From: Clostridium sp.
GTDB taxonomy: Bacteria; Bacteroidota; Bacteroidia; Bacteroidales; Bacteroidaceae
Assembly (NCBI GenBank): GCA_023663705.1
Contig: JAMPGY010000001.1
Location: 1-60,157 of the forward strand
Length of the DNA stretch: 60,157 bases
Direction: 5' to 3'
The position numbers were made by a program, and so were the translations under genes. The notes under the pieces were generated by a model, which worked only from the letters and a program-made list of their open reading frames with translations, did not search any database and was not told the DNA's origin. Of the stretch, positions 32,287-42,204 are shown piece after piece; the first letter of the stretch is position 1; the number at the start of each line of letters is the position of its first letter.

Positions 32287-32336
32287 GATTACTTTCTATC
32301 CCAACCTAATCAGAAATCAAAAACAGAACGTGGATA

Positions 32337-34562
32337 ATGATACAGACAGTAGTAAAGAGAGACGGGCGAATCGTGGGGTTTAACGAGCAAAAGATTGCTG
32401 CTGCCGTGCGCAAGGCTATGATGCACACGGAGCAGGGGGAAGACATGGAATTGGTAGGGCAGATAACAGACCGCATTGCTGTTCGAGGTAAGTCGCAGAT
32501 GACCGTTGAGGCTATTCAGGATGCAGTGGAGCTGGAATTGATGAAGAGCAGCCGCAAGGATGTGGCGCAAAAATATATCGCTTACCGCAATCAGCGTAGT
32601 ATAGCCCGCAAGGCCAAAACGCGTGACCTCTTTTTGGAAATCATCAACATCCAATCGAATGACGTGACGCGTGAGAATGCCAATATGAATGCTGATACAC
32701 CGGCAGGCATGATGATGAAGTTCTCCAGCGAGACCACCAAGCCGTTTGTGGATGACTTTCTGCTCAGCGAAGAGGTTCGTGAGGCTGTCAAGAACAACTA
32801 TATACACATCCACGATAAAGATTACTATCCCACCAAGAGTCTCACCTGTGTGCAGCATCCGCTTGACAATGTGCTCACCAACGGTTTTTCAGCCGGACAT
32901 GGTGAATCCCGTCCGGCCAAACGTATCGAAACGGCCAGCATATTGGCCTGTATTTCTTTGGAAACAGCACAGAACGAGATGCATGGCGGACAGGCTATTC
33001 CGGCTTTCGACTTCTATCTGGCTCCCTATGTCCGTGCCACGTATATTGAGGAAATAAAAATACTCGAAGAACTTTATGTGAGCGACCTGTCCGCTCTCTA
33101 CCACCGTCCTATAGAAGATTATGTGACTCGTTCGTTGGAATGGCTCGGAGGCGATGAACGGCTGGTGCAGCATGCTATCAACAAGACTGTGGCACGTGTG
33201 CACCAGGCTATGGAGGCCTTTATCCATAATATGAATACGATCCATTCGAGAGGAGGCAACCAGGTGGTGTTCAGTTCCATTAACTATGGAACCGACACAT
33301 CCGCCGAGGGACGTTGCATCATTCGCGAAGTGTTGCGTAGCACCTATGAGGGCGTGGGAAATGGCGAGACGGCCATTTTTCCCATACAGATTTGGAAGAA
33401 GAAACGTGGGGTGAGCTATTTGCCCACCGATCGTAACTACGATCTTTATCAATATGCCTGTAAGGTGACGGCCCGTCGTTTCTTCCCCAATTTCATCAAT
33501 CTCGACGCCCCCTTCAACCAAAACGAGTTATGGAGAGCTGATGATCCGAAGCGTTACTTGTGGGAGACGGCCACTATGGGATGCCGTACCCGTGTGTTTG
33601 AGAATCGTTTCGGGCCCAAGACCTCCGTGGGACGAGGTAATATTTCGTTCTCCACCATCAACATCGTGCGTCTGGCGATAGAGTGCATGGGGATTACGGA
33701 TCGTGAGGAGCGTATAGCTTCTTTCTTTGCCCGTCTGGATCACATGTTGGAGGTGACAGCCCGCCAACTGCATGAGCGTTTCGAGTTCCAGCGCACGGCC
33801 TATGCCAAGCAGTTTCCCTTGGTGATGAGTTCGTTGTGGTTGGGGGGTAACCAATTGTCCGGCAAGGACACCATCGCGCCGGTTATCAATCAAGGGACAT
33901 TGGGCATAGGATTCATCGGACTGGCCGAGTGCTTGGTGGCTCTCACAGGAAAGCATCACGGCGAGGATGAGGCATCGCAGGAACTGGGACTGAAGATTAT
34001 TACTTACATGCGTGATCGTGCCAATGAGTTTTCCGAACGGTATCAGCACAACTATAGTGTTTTGGCTACTCCGGCCGAGGGGCTGTCCGGGCGTTTCACA
34101 CGTGGCGACCGCAAGAAATTTGGTTCTTTGCCAGGCATTACGGATCGCGATTACTACACCAACTCCAATCACGTACCTGTGTACTACAAGTGTACAGCCC
34201 GTCATAAGGCTGAGGTAGAAGCCCCCTATCACGATCTGACGCGTGGCGGTCATATCTTCTATGTGGAGATGGATGGTGATGCTACTCACAATCCCGAGGC
34301 CATCATGCGCATTGTGGATTTGATGGATCATTATAATATTGGATACGGATCGGTCAATCACAACCGTAACCGTTGCATGCATTGCGGCTACGAGGATGCC
34401 TCGGCTCATTTGGATGTGTGTCCGAAATGCGGTAGTGACCATATAGACCGTTTGCAGCGCATCACGGGGTATTTGGTGGGCACCACAGACCGATGGAATA
34501 AGGCTAAGTTGGCCGAATTGAACGACCGTGTGGTACACGGACAGGAAGAGTGCAAGGCATGA
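32337..34562 (+). CDS. nrdD: anaerobic ribonucleoside-triphosphate reductase
   Basis: 741 residues, the class III enzyme that makes deoxynucleotides without oxygen using a glycyl radical. The N-terminal ATP-cone (about 1-90) is followed by the ten-stranded barrel with conserved TPAGMMMKFSSETT, ITSILACISLETAQNEMHGGQ-like region and QNELWRADDP. The zinc site is Cys680, Cys683, Cys695 and Cys698; the radical site is Gly711 in RITGYLVG. nrdG overlaps its stop by four bases. A hairpin leader precedes it. Confidence 0.97.
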   Translation: MIQTVVKRDGRIVGFNEQKIAAAVRKAMMHTEQGEDMELVGQITDRIAVRGKSQMTVEAIQDAVELELMKSSRKDVAQKYIAYRNQRSIARKAKTRDLFLEIINIQSNDVTRENANMNADTPAGMMMKFSSETTKPFVDDFLLSEEVREAVKNNYIHIHDKDYYPTKSLTCVQHPLDNVLTNGFSAGHGESRPAKRIETASILACISLETAQNEMHGGQAIPAFDFYLAPYVRATYIEEIKILEELYVSDLSALYHRPIEDYVTRSLEWLGGDERLVQHAINKTVARVHQAMEAFIHNMNTIHSRGGNQVVFSSINYGTDTSAEGRCIIREVLRSTYEGVGNGETAIFPIQIWKKKRGVSYLPTDRNYDLYQYACKVTARRFFPNFINLDAPFNQNELWRADDPKRYLWETATMGCRTRVFENRFGPKTSVGRGNISFSTINIVRLAIECMGITDREERIASFFARLDHMLEVTARQLHERFEFQRTAYAKQFPLVMSSLWLGGNQLSGKDTIAPVINQGTLGIGFIGLAECLVALTGKHHGEDEASQELGLKIITYMRDRANEFSERYQHNYSVLATPAEGLSGRFTRGDRKKFGSLPGITDRDYYTNSNHVPVYYKCTARHKAEVEAPYHDLTRGGHIFYVEMDGDATHNPEAIMRIVDLMDHYNIGYGSVNHNRNRCMHCGYEDASAHLDVCPKCGSDHIDRLQRITGYLVGTTDRWNKAKLAELNDRVVHGQEECKA

Positions 34563-35047
34563 TCCGTGTATTGGACATTATCGAGGAAACTATGGTAGAC
34601 GGTCCGGGGTTCCGGACCGCTATTTATGTGGCGGGATGCGAACATGCCTGTCCCGGTTGTCATAACCCGCAGTCGTGGAGTCGTGAAGGTGGTCGGCCGA
34701 TGCCGGTGGAGGAATTGCTGGAACTTGTGGAGCGTGATGAATGGGCGGATGTCACGTTGACCGGTGGAGACCCGTTTTATCAGGCGGAGGAGGTGGCCGA
34801 TTTGGCTCGTGCCATCAAACAACGTACTTGTAAGAGCGTGTGGTGTTACACCGGTTTCCGTTACGAGCAGATAGTGACTCATGCTGAGATGAAGAAGTTG
34901 TTGCTATGGATTGACGTTTTGGTTGACGGTCCTTATGTGGCAGCTTTGCGTACCACAGAACTACCCTTCCGGGGAAGCAGCAACCAGCGTTTGATCGATG
35001 TTCCGGCTTCTTTGTCCGCTGGTGAGGTTGTGTGCTATGAATTATAG
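34559..35047 (+). CDS. nrdG: anaerobic ribonucleotide reductase-activating protein
   Basis: 162 residues from the ATG at 34559. It is a radical-SAM activase that installs the glycyl radical on NrdD. The iron-sulfur CX3CX2C motif is Cys27, Cys31 and Cys34 (GCEHACPGCHN), with the DGPGFRTAIYVAG leader and the GGDPFYQ segment of AdoMet binding. It is coupled to nrdD and followed by two hairpins. Confidence 0.96.
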   Translation: MIRVLDIIEETMVDGPGFRTAIYVAGCEHACPGCHNPQSWSREGGRPMPVEELLELVERDEWADVTLTGGDPFYQAEEVADLARAIKQRTCKSVWCYTGFRYEQIVTHAEMKKLLLWIDVLVDGPYVAALRTTELPFRGSSNQRLIDVPASLSAGEVVCYEL

Positions 35048-35048
35048 G

Positions 35049-35070
35049 TTGTCTGATCAGACAATTTTTT
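35049..35070 (+). terminator. terminator of nrdDG
   Basis: TTGTCTGATCAGACAA (35049-35064), a 16-base palindrome, is followed by TTTTTT. It begins two bases after the nrdG stop. Confidence 0.75.
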
Positions 35071-35090
35071 GATTAATAGAAAACACCAAC

Positions 35091-35121
35091 GCCCGACAAC
35101 CTTCTGTTCGGTTTGTCGGGC
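35091..35121. terminator. second hairpin between nrdG and the GH127 gene
   Basis: Nine-base arms GCCCGACAA (35091-35099) and TTGTCGGGC (35113-35121). Also acceptable for the convergent GH127 gene that ends at 35164. Confidence 0.6.
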
Positions 35122-35163
35122 GATGATGTTTTATGGATCAGCATGCTGAGATTTGTGATATTT

Positions 35164-38100
35164 TCAAGGTTTCCCGGTTGCTTGTATTTTACCGCCTACT
35201 ATATATATGCCATAGGGAACTCGGGTGCCGGTCGGTATTTCCACTCCGTCGGTTGTGAAGATACTTTCGTTTGTATTTTCTGCGTTTATATTTCGGATAC
35301 TGTTGGGCAGCGGATCGAACGATATGGTCACATCTTCCAGTATGGGGACAGTGTCGTCATTCGGTTGCACAAAGAAATTAAACCCTTTTACATCGTTGTG
35401 GTTCTCGTTGGAGCTGAAGATACCGTCTTCATACAGAAAGGTTCTCCCGTCTGGAGATGTACGGGCGTATGTGCCTGAGACCGTGATTCCGTTTTGGGAA
35501 TAAGCGGATGGCTGCTCTTCCGGGCTTGCCGCTCTCACTCCCGTCAGTTCCAGGTGTTCGGTTGGTCGTGTGGCTTTCAGCAGATATAGTTCACCCTTCT
35601 CAATGCGATTGTTGTCGGTGAAAAACAGGGTTACATGCCCGTTGTTATCGCGTGTCAGGCCGGCATATTTCTTTATATCGGTAAAGAGACCTTTGGCTTT
35701 GGTGGGTGATATGGTAAAGGGTAGACAGGCAGATGTCCATTCACGGTCGGAAAAAGACTTCATTATAATGGTTGTATTGTACAGCCTGTTTGCTTCATAG
35801 GTGTCGTTGTTCTCATCGAGTATGTTAACTTTTAGGGTCGTTTGGAGTTGAGGGTAGCGGATGAGCATCTCCGGCAAGGAATAAAAAGATATGTCGGAGA
35901 TTATCGCGCTATGGTCTGCGGAAGCTGATGTGAGACCGAATACGGTGTTGATGGTTTGGCCGTGACTGGAAAGCAAGTTGATGCTGTCGCTTTTCAGATT
36001 TTCATCCAAACCGGTTTGTGCTATATCCCAAATGAAAAAGCAATCTCCATTCGAGACGTCCTCGTAGCTATAGGTTGGGGCAACCTGTGTGCCTTTGTTG
36101 CATCCGTTGAGCCACCAAAGGTAGGACGAACCGGTTTCGGTTTTGAGACATTGTCCCTTGATGAGCAGATAGGTTTGCGAGGCCGTAATATAGGTGGAGT
36201 CATTGTAGGTTTTGTTGTATTGCAAGGCGATATTGTTGTTGCCGGGTTTGCCGTACACGGTGATGTTGTTGTGTTCGGTATCGTATGTCACACGCTCCAC
36301 GCGATTGGCATCGCCCGGAATCCAATGGTTGCATACGAAGGTATAGGCTTGAGGAGCACGATAGTCTTTTAACAATCGGAGATAGTACAACCCGGGAACA
36401 GGTGTTGAACCTGTAGCGACAAATTTAACCGTGATACTGTCGGGCATATGTCCTTGTTCGTCAACCAGCATGTGTGCTGGCACAGGATATTCCACATTGT
36501 AGAATCCGGTGATCCCCTGTGGCTGTAACTTTACCTCGCAAAGAAGTTTGTCGTTGATATACAGGCTGGAGATACGCCCGGCATCTGCGGAATGATAGCG
36601 GCACATTAGTGATACGTTCTCACTGATGCCCTGTGTGGCCAGTTGGTAGCTGAACCATTGTCCGCTTTGTGCATCTACAAAAAATTCTCCGGCATAAGAT
36701 CCCTTGCCAAACTCTCCTGTAAGTACATGACCTGCATCGCTCTGTTGTTCGCCAGTGGCGACAAAGTCAAGTGTTCGTTCATTCAGGCGTTGGGCGGCCA
36801 GTTCTTCGGCAATCACATCTTCTTTGATGGCATTCCACTGATCGTGGGTCAACTGATTCCAGTAAATCATGTAGCGTGCTTCGTGGATAGTGAAGAATGG
36901 TTGCAGGATGAGATTTGCCCATGACGGAGTATTGTAGAGTCCGCTTCTTATCTTGAAATGAAGTTTTTCTCGGTCGACGACATAGATTGAATCCGGCACG
37001 TTATTCCGTTGTCCGATGAGCATTGGGGCGGAAGTCAGACTGAGTTGGGAACCTTGTGAAGGGGCGTGATCCATGCGCCCTTCACCGGCAAACTGTCCCA
37101 CTAAATTCTCTGTTCCGGTGATGGCGCCCAATAGAACAGGACCGTACCTAAAAGCTACGTAGTCGGTATAATTGGGGCAGGGAAGTACCTCCAGTTGCAT
37201 GGGGAAATCTACAGTCACACGGTCGCCGATCTTCCAGTCACGTTTTATGCCAAGGTAGCTGCCGGGGGTAGATGTTGTTCCTGTTTCTTCACCGTTCACG
37301 CTTACTTTGAATCCTTGTTTGCACCAAGCCGGATGCCTCACAGCAAGCGTAAACCGACCTTCACGATTCACTGTAATGTTGCTGCTTTCTTCATAAGGGA
37401 ACTGTGTCTGTTGTGTGATGTTAAAAGTTTCATTTTTCAGCGTGCTTGCAACAAACAGGTTGACATACAACGTGTCATTTTGAGGAGAATGGGCATATAT
37501 GAACTCTCCATACTTGCTGTGGTTTTCCATACCTGTTCCCACACAGCACCACATGCCTTGGTTCACTTGTGAATACATGCGATAATGTTGCGGTCGCAGA
37601 CTGGTGAAGTAAACATAGCCTCCGGTATGGGGATTCTGGGTGGATAGAATATGGTTGAGCATGGCCTGTTCATAGAAGTCGGCATAGCGTGCATCCTGGT
37701 TATCGGCAAATAGGTCTTCGGTGAGTTTCATCATATTGTTGGTGTTGCAACTCTCCGGTCCGTCGGGATGACTGATGTATTCCGAACAGCGGTTGGCCGG
37801 TAGGAAGTGTTCGCCAATGCTGTTCCCGCCTAATGCTACGGTTCGATGTACGGTAACTTCTTCCCAAAAATTAACGGCAGCTTTTCGATATGGTGTTGTC
37901 ACCGCAGAACCGTCCTTATCATCCTGTTGAGCCAGACGTGCAAAGCCGATATACTTGGGTACTTGTGTGTTGGCATGTTTATTATCGAGAAAGGTTGGAC
38001 TGACAGTTTGCATTCCATCCACCATCACTTGGTGAGAGTATCGTTTGGCTGCCTCCAGATAACGCTCGTCGCCGGTCATTTGGTAGGCATCGACATACAT

Positions 38101-38835
38101 TTCGTTGATGCCTCCATGCTCAGTGTCCAGAATGCTTTGCACTTGTGCATCGGTGAGATTGGCAATCAGATTGACGCCCCAGTCGCATAGCTTCAGAAAA
38201 CAAGTCCGTGCTTTCTCATTACCGCCATACATCCAAGCATCGCGCAATCCGGCATACACCTTATGTAATGTGTAGAGGGGCACATTGCCTCGGTTGTTGT
38301 TATAGCGTGTGAAATTGCCCTTGCGCAGGTCCGTCCATACGTTGTTGTCCGGCAGGCCGCCTATGTAGCCGTACAGACCGTCGGTGTTGTTATCGAATAC
38401 GCTTTGGCATTCGTCCATGCGATCCACCATTTCGTCCATGCGTAGCTTTAGACGGGAACGCATGTCTGTGTCGTGGCTGGCAGCGTAGGCCAGAGCCAAT
38501 GCCGACAAGTAGTGACCGCCCACGTGTCCGTCAAGTCGGAAGTTACCCGACCCCCAATTGGCGAAATTGGGGTATTGTTTTTCCCATTCCGTCAGGCCGG
38601 CCTGGCGGAAGTAGGGCGTCAGCAGACGGTTCATGTCATAGTCCAGCAATAGACGGTCGTTGAGTTCCATTGCCTGCTTGAACACGCCGTCTCCCAGTGT
38701 CACTTCCTGCAGGTCGAACAGGCGTGGATAAAGCTTGCTTTGTGCTTGTGTGTGAATTCCGTGACTAAACAATAAAAATGCTGCTCCCAAAAGACTGATG
38801 CTGCGCAAACGTTTGGATAGGTGAGAGGTTTTCAT
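35164..38835 (-). CDS. GH127/GH146-type beta-L-arabinofuranosidase, multidomain
   Basis: 1223 residues with signal peptide (MKTSHLSKRL... cleaved after HTQAQ). The (alpha/alpha)6 barrel starts near LYPRLFDLQEVTLGDG. The zinc-thiolate site of this family is complete: Glu361 and Cys363 in PESC, and Cys430-Cys431 in WCCVGTGMENHSKYGE, of which Cys430 is the probable nucleophile. After a beta-sandwich (around 560-760) come further carbohydrate-binding-like domains. The end (TRVPYGIYIVGGK) resembles a sorting domain. It releases L-arabinofuranose, probably from plant arabinan or arabinogalactan side chains. Confidence 0.9.
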   Translation of the reverse strand: MKTSHLSKRLRSISLLGAAFLLFSHGIHTQAQSKLYPRLFDLQEVTLGDGVFKQAMELNDRLLLDYDMNRLLTPYFRQAGLTEWEKQYPNFANWGSGNFRLDGHVGGHYLSALALAYAASHDTDMRSRLKLRMDEMVDRMDECQSVFDNNTDGLYGYIGGLPDNNVWTDLRKGNFTRYNNNRGNVPLYTLHKVYAGLRDAWMYGGNEKARTCFLKLCDWGVNLIANLTDAQVQSILDTEHGGINEMYVDAYQMTGDERYLEAAKRYSHQVMVDGMQTVSPTFLDNKHANTQVPKYIGFARLAQQDDKDGSAVTTPYRKAAVNFWEEVTVHRTVALGGNSIGEHFLPANRCSEYISHPDGPESCNTNNMMKLTEDLFADNQDARYADFYEQAMLNHILSTQNPHTGGYVYFTSLRPQHYRMYSQVNQGMWCCVGTGMENHSKYGEFIYAHSPQNDTLYVNLFVASTLKNETFNITQQTQFPYEESSNITVNREGRFTLAVRHPAWCKQGFKVSVNGEETGTTSTPGSYLGIKRDWKIGDRVTVDFPMQLEVLPCPNYTDYVAFRYGPVLLGAITGTENLVGQFAGEGRMDHAPSQGSQLSLTSAPMLIGQRNNVPDSIYVVDREKLHFKIRSGLYNTPSWANLILQPFFTIHEARYMIYWNQLTHDQWNAIKEDVIAEELAAQRLNERTLDFVATGEQQSDAGHVLTGEFGKGSYAGEFFVDAQSGQWFSYQLATQGISENVSLMCRYHSADAGRISSLYINDKLLCEVKLQPQGITGFYNVEYPVPAHMLVDEQGHMPDSITVKFVATGSTPVPGLYYLRLLKDYRAPQAYTFVCNHWIPGDANRVERVTYDTEHNNITVYGKPGNNNIALQYNKTYNDSTYITASQTYLLIKGQCLKTETGSSYLWWLNGCNKGTQVAPTYSYEDVSNGDCFFIWDIAQTGLDENLKSDSINLLSSHGQTINTVFGLTSASADHSAIISDISFYSLPEMLIRYPQLQTTLKVNILDENNDTYEANRLYNTTIIMKSFSDREWTSACLPFTISPTKAKGLFTDIKKYAGLTRDNNGHVTLFFTDNNRIEKGELYLLKATRPTEHLELTGVRAASPEEQPSAYSQNGITVSGTYARTSPDGRTFLYEDGIFSSNENHNDVKGFNFFVQPNDDTVPILEDVTISFDPLPNSIRNINAENTNESIFTTDGVEIPTGTRVPYGIYIVGGKIQATGKP

Positions 38836-38883
38836 GATGTCGGAGTTTTGGTTGATGATATAGGTTTTATTGTCATGTATACG

Positions 38884-38926
38884 AAAAAACCTTTCGCAAT
38901 CCCAACAGCGGAGGGCGAAAGGTTTT
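38884..38926 (-). terminator. terminator of the LptF/G-to-aminotransferase set
   Basis: AACCTTTCGC (38888-38897) pairs with GCGAAAGGTT (38915-38924). On the minus strand it is followed by the T-run complementary to 38884-38889. It lies about 50 bases past the aminotransferase stop. Confidence 0.8.
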
Positions 38927-38977
38927 CGTATGTTCCGGATGCACTATGTGCTGGATAGCGTTATGGCCATCCGGTAA

Positions 38978-40171
38978 TTATTTGAGACGGGACAAGGCTT
39001 CCTTGATACGTCTCATGGCTTCCGTGATGTTTTCGTCGCTGGTGGCATAGCTCATGCGGAAGCACTCGGGCGAGCCGAAGGCGTCACCGCCGACGGTGGC
39101 CACATGTCCGGTTTCGAGCAGATACATGGCAAAGTCCGTAGAATTCTGAATGGTCACGTTGCCGTCTGTCTTGCCGAAGTAACTGCTGCACTTGGGGAAG
39201 AGATAGAAGGCTCCGTGAGGTTCGTTTACTTCCAGGCCGGGAATCTCGCGAGCCAGACTCACGATCAGGTTCTTGCGACGCTCAAAGGCCTGACGCATGT
39301 CTTCCACACATTGTTGTGAACCCACATAAGCGGCTTCGGCGGCCTTCTGTGATACGGAGCACGGACCGCTGGTGTACTGTCCCTGCAACTTATTGCATCC
39401 TTTTACAATCCATTCCGGAGCGGCGATGAAACCGATGCGCCAGCCTGTCATGGCATATGCTTTGGACACACCGTTGATAATCACTGTGCGTTCTTTCATT
39501 TCGGGGAACTGAGCTATGCTTTCGTGTTTGCCCACGTAGTTGATGTGCTCGTAGATTTCATCGGCGATCACGATCACGCGTTCGTGTCTGACCAGCACGT
39601 CGGCCAGTCCCTTCAACTCTTCCTTGGAGTAGACGGAACCGGTGGGGTTACTGGGCGAGCAAAGGATAAGTGCGCGTGTCTGCGGTGTGATGGCGGCTTC
39701 CAGCTGCTCGGGGGTAATCTTGAAGTCCTGTTCGATGCCGGCCTCTACGATGACGGGTTCGCCTTCGGCCAGTTTTACCATCTGAGGATAGCTCACCCAA
39801 TAAGGTGCGGGGATAATCACTTCGTCTCCGGCATTGACTAATGCCATGAGAGCATTGCACACCGATTGTTTGGCACCGTTGGAGCACAGGATCTGTGCCG
39901 GTGTGTAGTCCAGTCCGTTTTCATTTTTTAATTTGGCAACGATAGCTTCGCGCAGGGCAGGATAGCCCGGTACGGGAGAGTAGCGCGAGTAGTTCTCCTC
40001 CACAGCGTGTATGGCAGCCTCTTTGATGTGGTCGGGCGTGTTGAAGTCGGGTTCGCCCACACTCATGTTGATTACATCCACTCCTTGTGCTTTCAATTCG
40101 CTGCTCTTTTGCGACATAGCCAGTGTGGCCGACGGGGAAAGTCTGTTCAGACGGTCTGATAATTGATTCAT
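38978..40171 (-). CDS. pyridoxal-phosphate aminotransferase (aspartate-type)
   Basis: 397 residues, class I/II aminotransferase, subgroup I-gamma style. Lys237 in GVSKAYAMTGWR is the Schiff-base lysine. SPSNPTGSVYS (Asn175) and DEIYEHINY hold the cofactor. The N-terminal MSVGEPDFNTP and the PVPGYPALREAI segment match aspartate/tyrosine aminotransferases. Last of four genes in the minus-strand set 44118-38978, 41 bases after the Bax-inhibitor gene. Cytoplasmic; substrate inferred. Confidence 0.93.
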   Translation of the reverse strand: MNQLSDRLNRLSPSATLAMSQKSSELKAQGVDVINMSVGEPDFNTPDHIKEAAIHAVEENYSRYSPVPGYPALREAIVAKLKNENGLDYTPAQILCSNGAKQSVCNALMALVNAGDEVIIPAPYWVSYPQMVKLAEGEPVIVEAGIEQDFKITPEQLEAAITPQTRALILCSPSNPTGSVYSKEELKGLADVLVRHERVIVIADEIYEHINYVGKHESIAQFPEMKERTVIINGVSKAYAMTGWRIGFIAAPEWIVKGCNKLQGQYTSGPCSVSQKAAEAAYVGSQQCVEDMRQAFERRKNLIVSLAREIPGLEVNEPHGAFYLFPKCSSYFGKTDGNVTIQNSTDFAMYLLETGHVATVGGDAFGSPECFRMSYATSDENITEAMRRIKEALSRLK

Positions 40172-40212
40172 ATCTATAAAAGGATTGAGTTTTTTTACTG
40201 CATCGGAATGGA

Positions 40213-40932
40213 TTACTTGCGTTTGCCCAAAAGGCGCAGCAGGTAGATAAACAGGTTCACGAAGTCCAGATAAAGTGACAGGGCGCCGAGCAAAGCCAGT
40301 TTGCGGGAAGAGTCGTTCACCTCGCTGACGTTTTCGTGTAGTAATTGCTTAATCTTCTGGCTGTCGTAGGCGCAGAGTCCGGTGAAGATGAGCACACCCA
40401 CGCAGCTGATGATGAGGTCGAACATGCTGTTTTGCCAGAACATGTTGACCAGCATGCTGATGATGAGGCCGATTACTCCCATGATGAGTATGCTGCCCCA
40501 CGAACTGAGATCTTTTTTGGTCAGAGTTCCGTAGAGGCTCATGGCGCCAAACGTTCCGGCGGTGATGAATAATGTGGTGGCAACGGATTCTTCGGTGTAT
40601 ACCAACAGGTATACCGACAGGGTAAGTCCGGTGAGGATTGAATAGGCTATGAAGCCCAGTGAGGCCGTGGCGAATGAGATTTTGTTGATGGCAGCCGTCA
40701 AGGCGATAACCACCACGACTTCGGCGATAAGCAGGCCGAAGAAGGTGAACTTAGAACCGTAGATAAAGCTCAGCATTCCCGGACTGTTGACGGTGGTCAA
40801 TGCCGTGAGTCCGGTGATGACCAAGGCGAGGGTCATCCACAGATAAACGTTGCGGAAGAGCGTGGAGGCGGCCGACTTGGTCAGACCTGAACCCGTTGAA
40901 TGGTAGTCCTGTACATAATTTTCTTGTCCCAT
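40213..40932 (-). CDS. Bax inhibitor-1/YccA family membrane protein
   Basis: 239 residues with seven membrane segments, the first after about 30 soluble residues (LFRNVYLWMTLALVITGLTAL). Conserved features include the SLYGTLTKKDLSSWGSIL segment and the final SLYLDFVNLFIYLLRLLG signature of this family. Related proteins are calcium-leak or protease-modulating membrane proteins. It sits 51 bases after ribBA and shares the transcript. Confidence 0.93.
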   Translation of the reverse strand: MGQENYVQDYHSTGSGLTKSAASTLFRNVYLWMTLALVITGLTALTTVNSPGMLSFIYGSKFTFFGLLIAEVVVVIALTAAINKISFATASLGFIAYSILTGLTLSVYLLVYTEESVATTLFITAGTFGAMSLYGTLTKKDLSSWGSILIMGVIGLIISMLVNMFWQNSMFDLIISCVGVLIFTGLCAYDSQKIKQLLHENVSEVNDSSRKLALLGALSLYLDFVNLFIYLLRLLGKRK

Positions 40933-40983
40933 AGTGATACGTTTTATTTAGGATTGATAATGGATAGTAGATTCTCAGACGGT

Positions 40984-42198
40984 TTATTTATTGAAGTGCA
41001 GCGTGTGTCCCATGCGCTCCTTCTTGGTGTGCATGTAGCGCTCGTTGTAGGGATTGGTTTCCACTTCGATGGGGATGTTTTCCACAATTTCCAGTCCGTA
41101 GGCTTCCAGTCCCACGCGTTTCACCGGATTGTTGGTCATCAATTTCATCTTATGCACGCCCAACTCCTGCAATATCTGTGCGCCCACGCCATATTCGCGT
41201 TCGTCGGGCAGGAAGCCCAGGTGGGTATTGGCGTCCACGGTATCCATGCCTTCCTCTTGCAGTTTGTAGGCCTTCATTTTGTTGAAGAGTCCGATGCCGC
41301 GTCCCTCTTGGTTCATGTAAAGGATCACTCCCTTGCCGGCTTCCTCCACCATGCGCATGGCCTTGTGGAGCTGTGCGCCGCAGTCGCAGCGCTGGCTGCC
41401 GAAGATGTCGCCCGTGGCGCACGACGAATGTACGCGCACCAGCACCGCTTCATCCGGTTCCCAGGTTCCCTTGATGAGGGCCACGTGCTCCAGTCCGTTG
41501 CTTATTTGCCGGAACGTGATGTCGCGGAAATGTCCGTAGTCGGTGGGCATGTCCACTTCCGGACCGCGTTCCACCATGGATTCGCGTTTCAGCCGATAGG
41601 CTATCAGGTCGTGTATGCTGATAATTTTCAGGTCAAATTCCTGAGCCACCTTCTGCAACTCCGGCATGCGTGCCATGGTGCCGTCGGGGTTCAGGATCTC
41701 GATCAGCGCGGCTGCCGGTTGCAGTCCGGCCAGCCGGGCCATATCCACGGCAGCTTCGGTGTGTCCGGCGCGGCGCAGCACCCCCTTGTCTTGCGCATAG
41801 AGCGGGTTGATGTGTCCGGGGCGTCCGAAGGTCGTGGGGGTGGATGCCGGATCGGCCAGTGCACGGATGGTGGCGGCACGGTCGTGAGCAGACACTCCGG
41901 TGGTGCATCCCTCCAGTTTGTCCACCGTGACGGTGAACGGAGTGCCGAGCATCGAGGTGTTGTCCTGCACCTGATGGGGCAGATCCAGTTCACGGCTGCG
42001 GGATATCGTGATGGGGGCACAGAGGACGCCCCGTCCGTGTTGGAGCATGAAATTCACTTTCTCCGGAGTGATCATTTCGGCGGCAGTAATGAAGTCGCCC
42101 TCGTTCTCCCTGTCCTCGTCGTCTACCACAATGATAAACTTGCCTGCTTTGAAGTCTGCGATGGCTTCTTCTATAGAGTTTAGTTTAAAGGTTTCCAT
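40984..42198 (-). CDS. ribBA: bifunctional riboflavin biosynthesis protein RibBA
   Basis: 404 residues. The N-terminal half (to about 205) is DHBP synthase with the acidic [11 protein letters not shown] loop and [11 protein letters not shown]; it makes 3,4-dihydroxy-2-butanone phosphate. The C-terminal half is GTP cyclohydrolase II with the zinc cysteines in [17 protein letters not shown], the QEGRGIGL catalytic stretch and VGAQIL. Start follows LptF/G by six bases. No FMN riboswitch is visible because it is internal to the operon. Confidence 0.97.
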   Translation of the reverse strand: METFKLNSIEEAIADFKAGKFIIVVDDEDRENEGDFITAAEMITPEKVNFMLQHGRGVLCAPITISRSRELDLPHQVQDNTSMLGTPFTVTVDKLEGCTTGVSAHDRAATIRALADPASTPTTFGRPGHINPLYAQDKGVLRRAGHTEAAVDMARLAGLQPAAALIEILNPDGTMARMPELQKVAQEFDLKIISIHDLIAYRLKRESMVERGPEVDMPTDYGHFRDITFRQISNGLEHVALIKGTWEPDEAVLVRVHSSCATGDIFGSQRCDCGAQLHKAMRMVEEAGKGVILYMNQEGRGIGLFNKMKAYKLQEEGMDTVDANTHLGFLPDEREYGVGAQILQELGVHKMKLMTNNPVKRVGLEAYGLEIVENIPIEVETNPYNERYMHTKKERMGHTLHFNK

Positions 42199-42204
42199 AA
42201 TCGG

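Larger units (their letters stand above)
31935..32336 (+). other. 400-base gap with nrdD leader
   Basis: No gene seen. 31935-32150 is AT-rich and featureless. From 32150 come a promoter, then a leader of about 155 bases holding a hairpin with a T-rich 3' flank, then nrdD. I find no match to the B12-box sequence of cobalamin riboswitches. Confidence 0.6.

Noticed and set aside
31935-32336. Cobalamin riboswitch ahead of nrdD
   Set aside because: No B12-box sequence seen; only a simple hairpin.
40900-42183. 427-residue plus-strand frame opposite ribBA
   Set aside because: Antisense shadow; RibBA motifs are intact on the minus strand.
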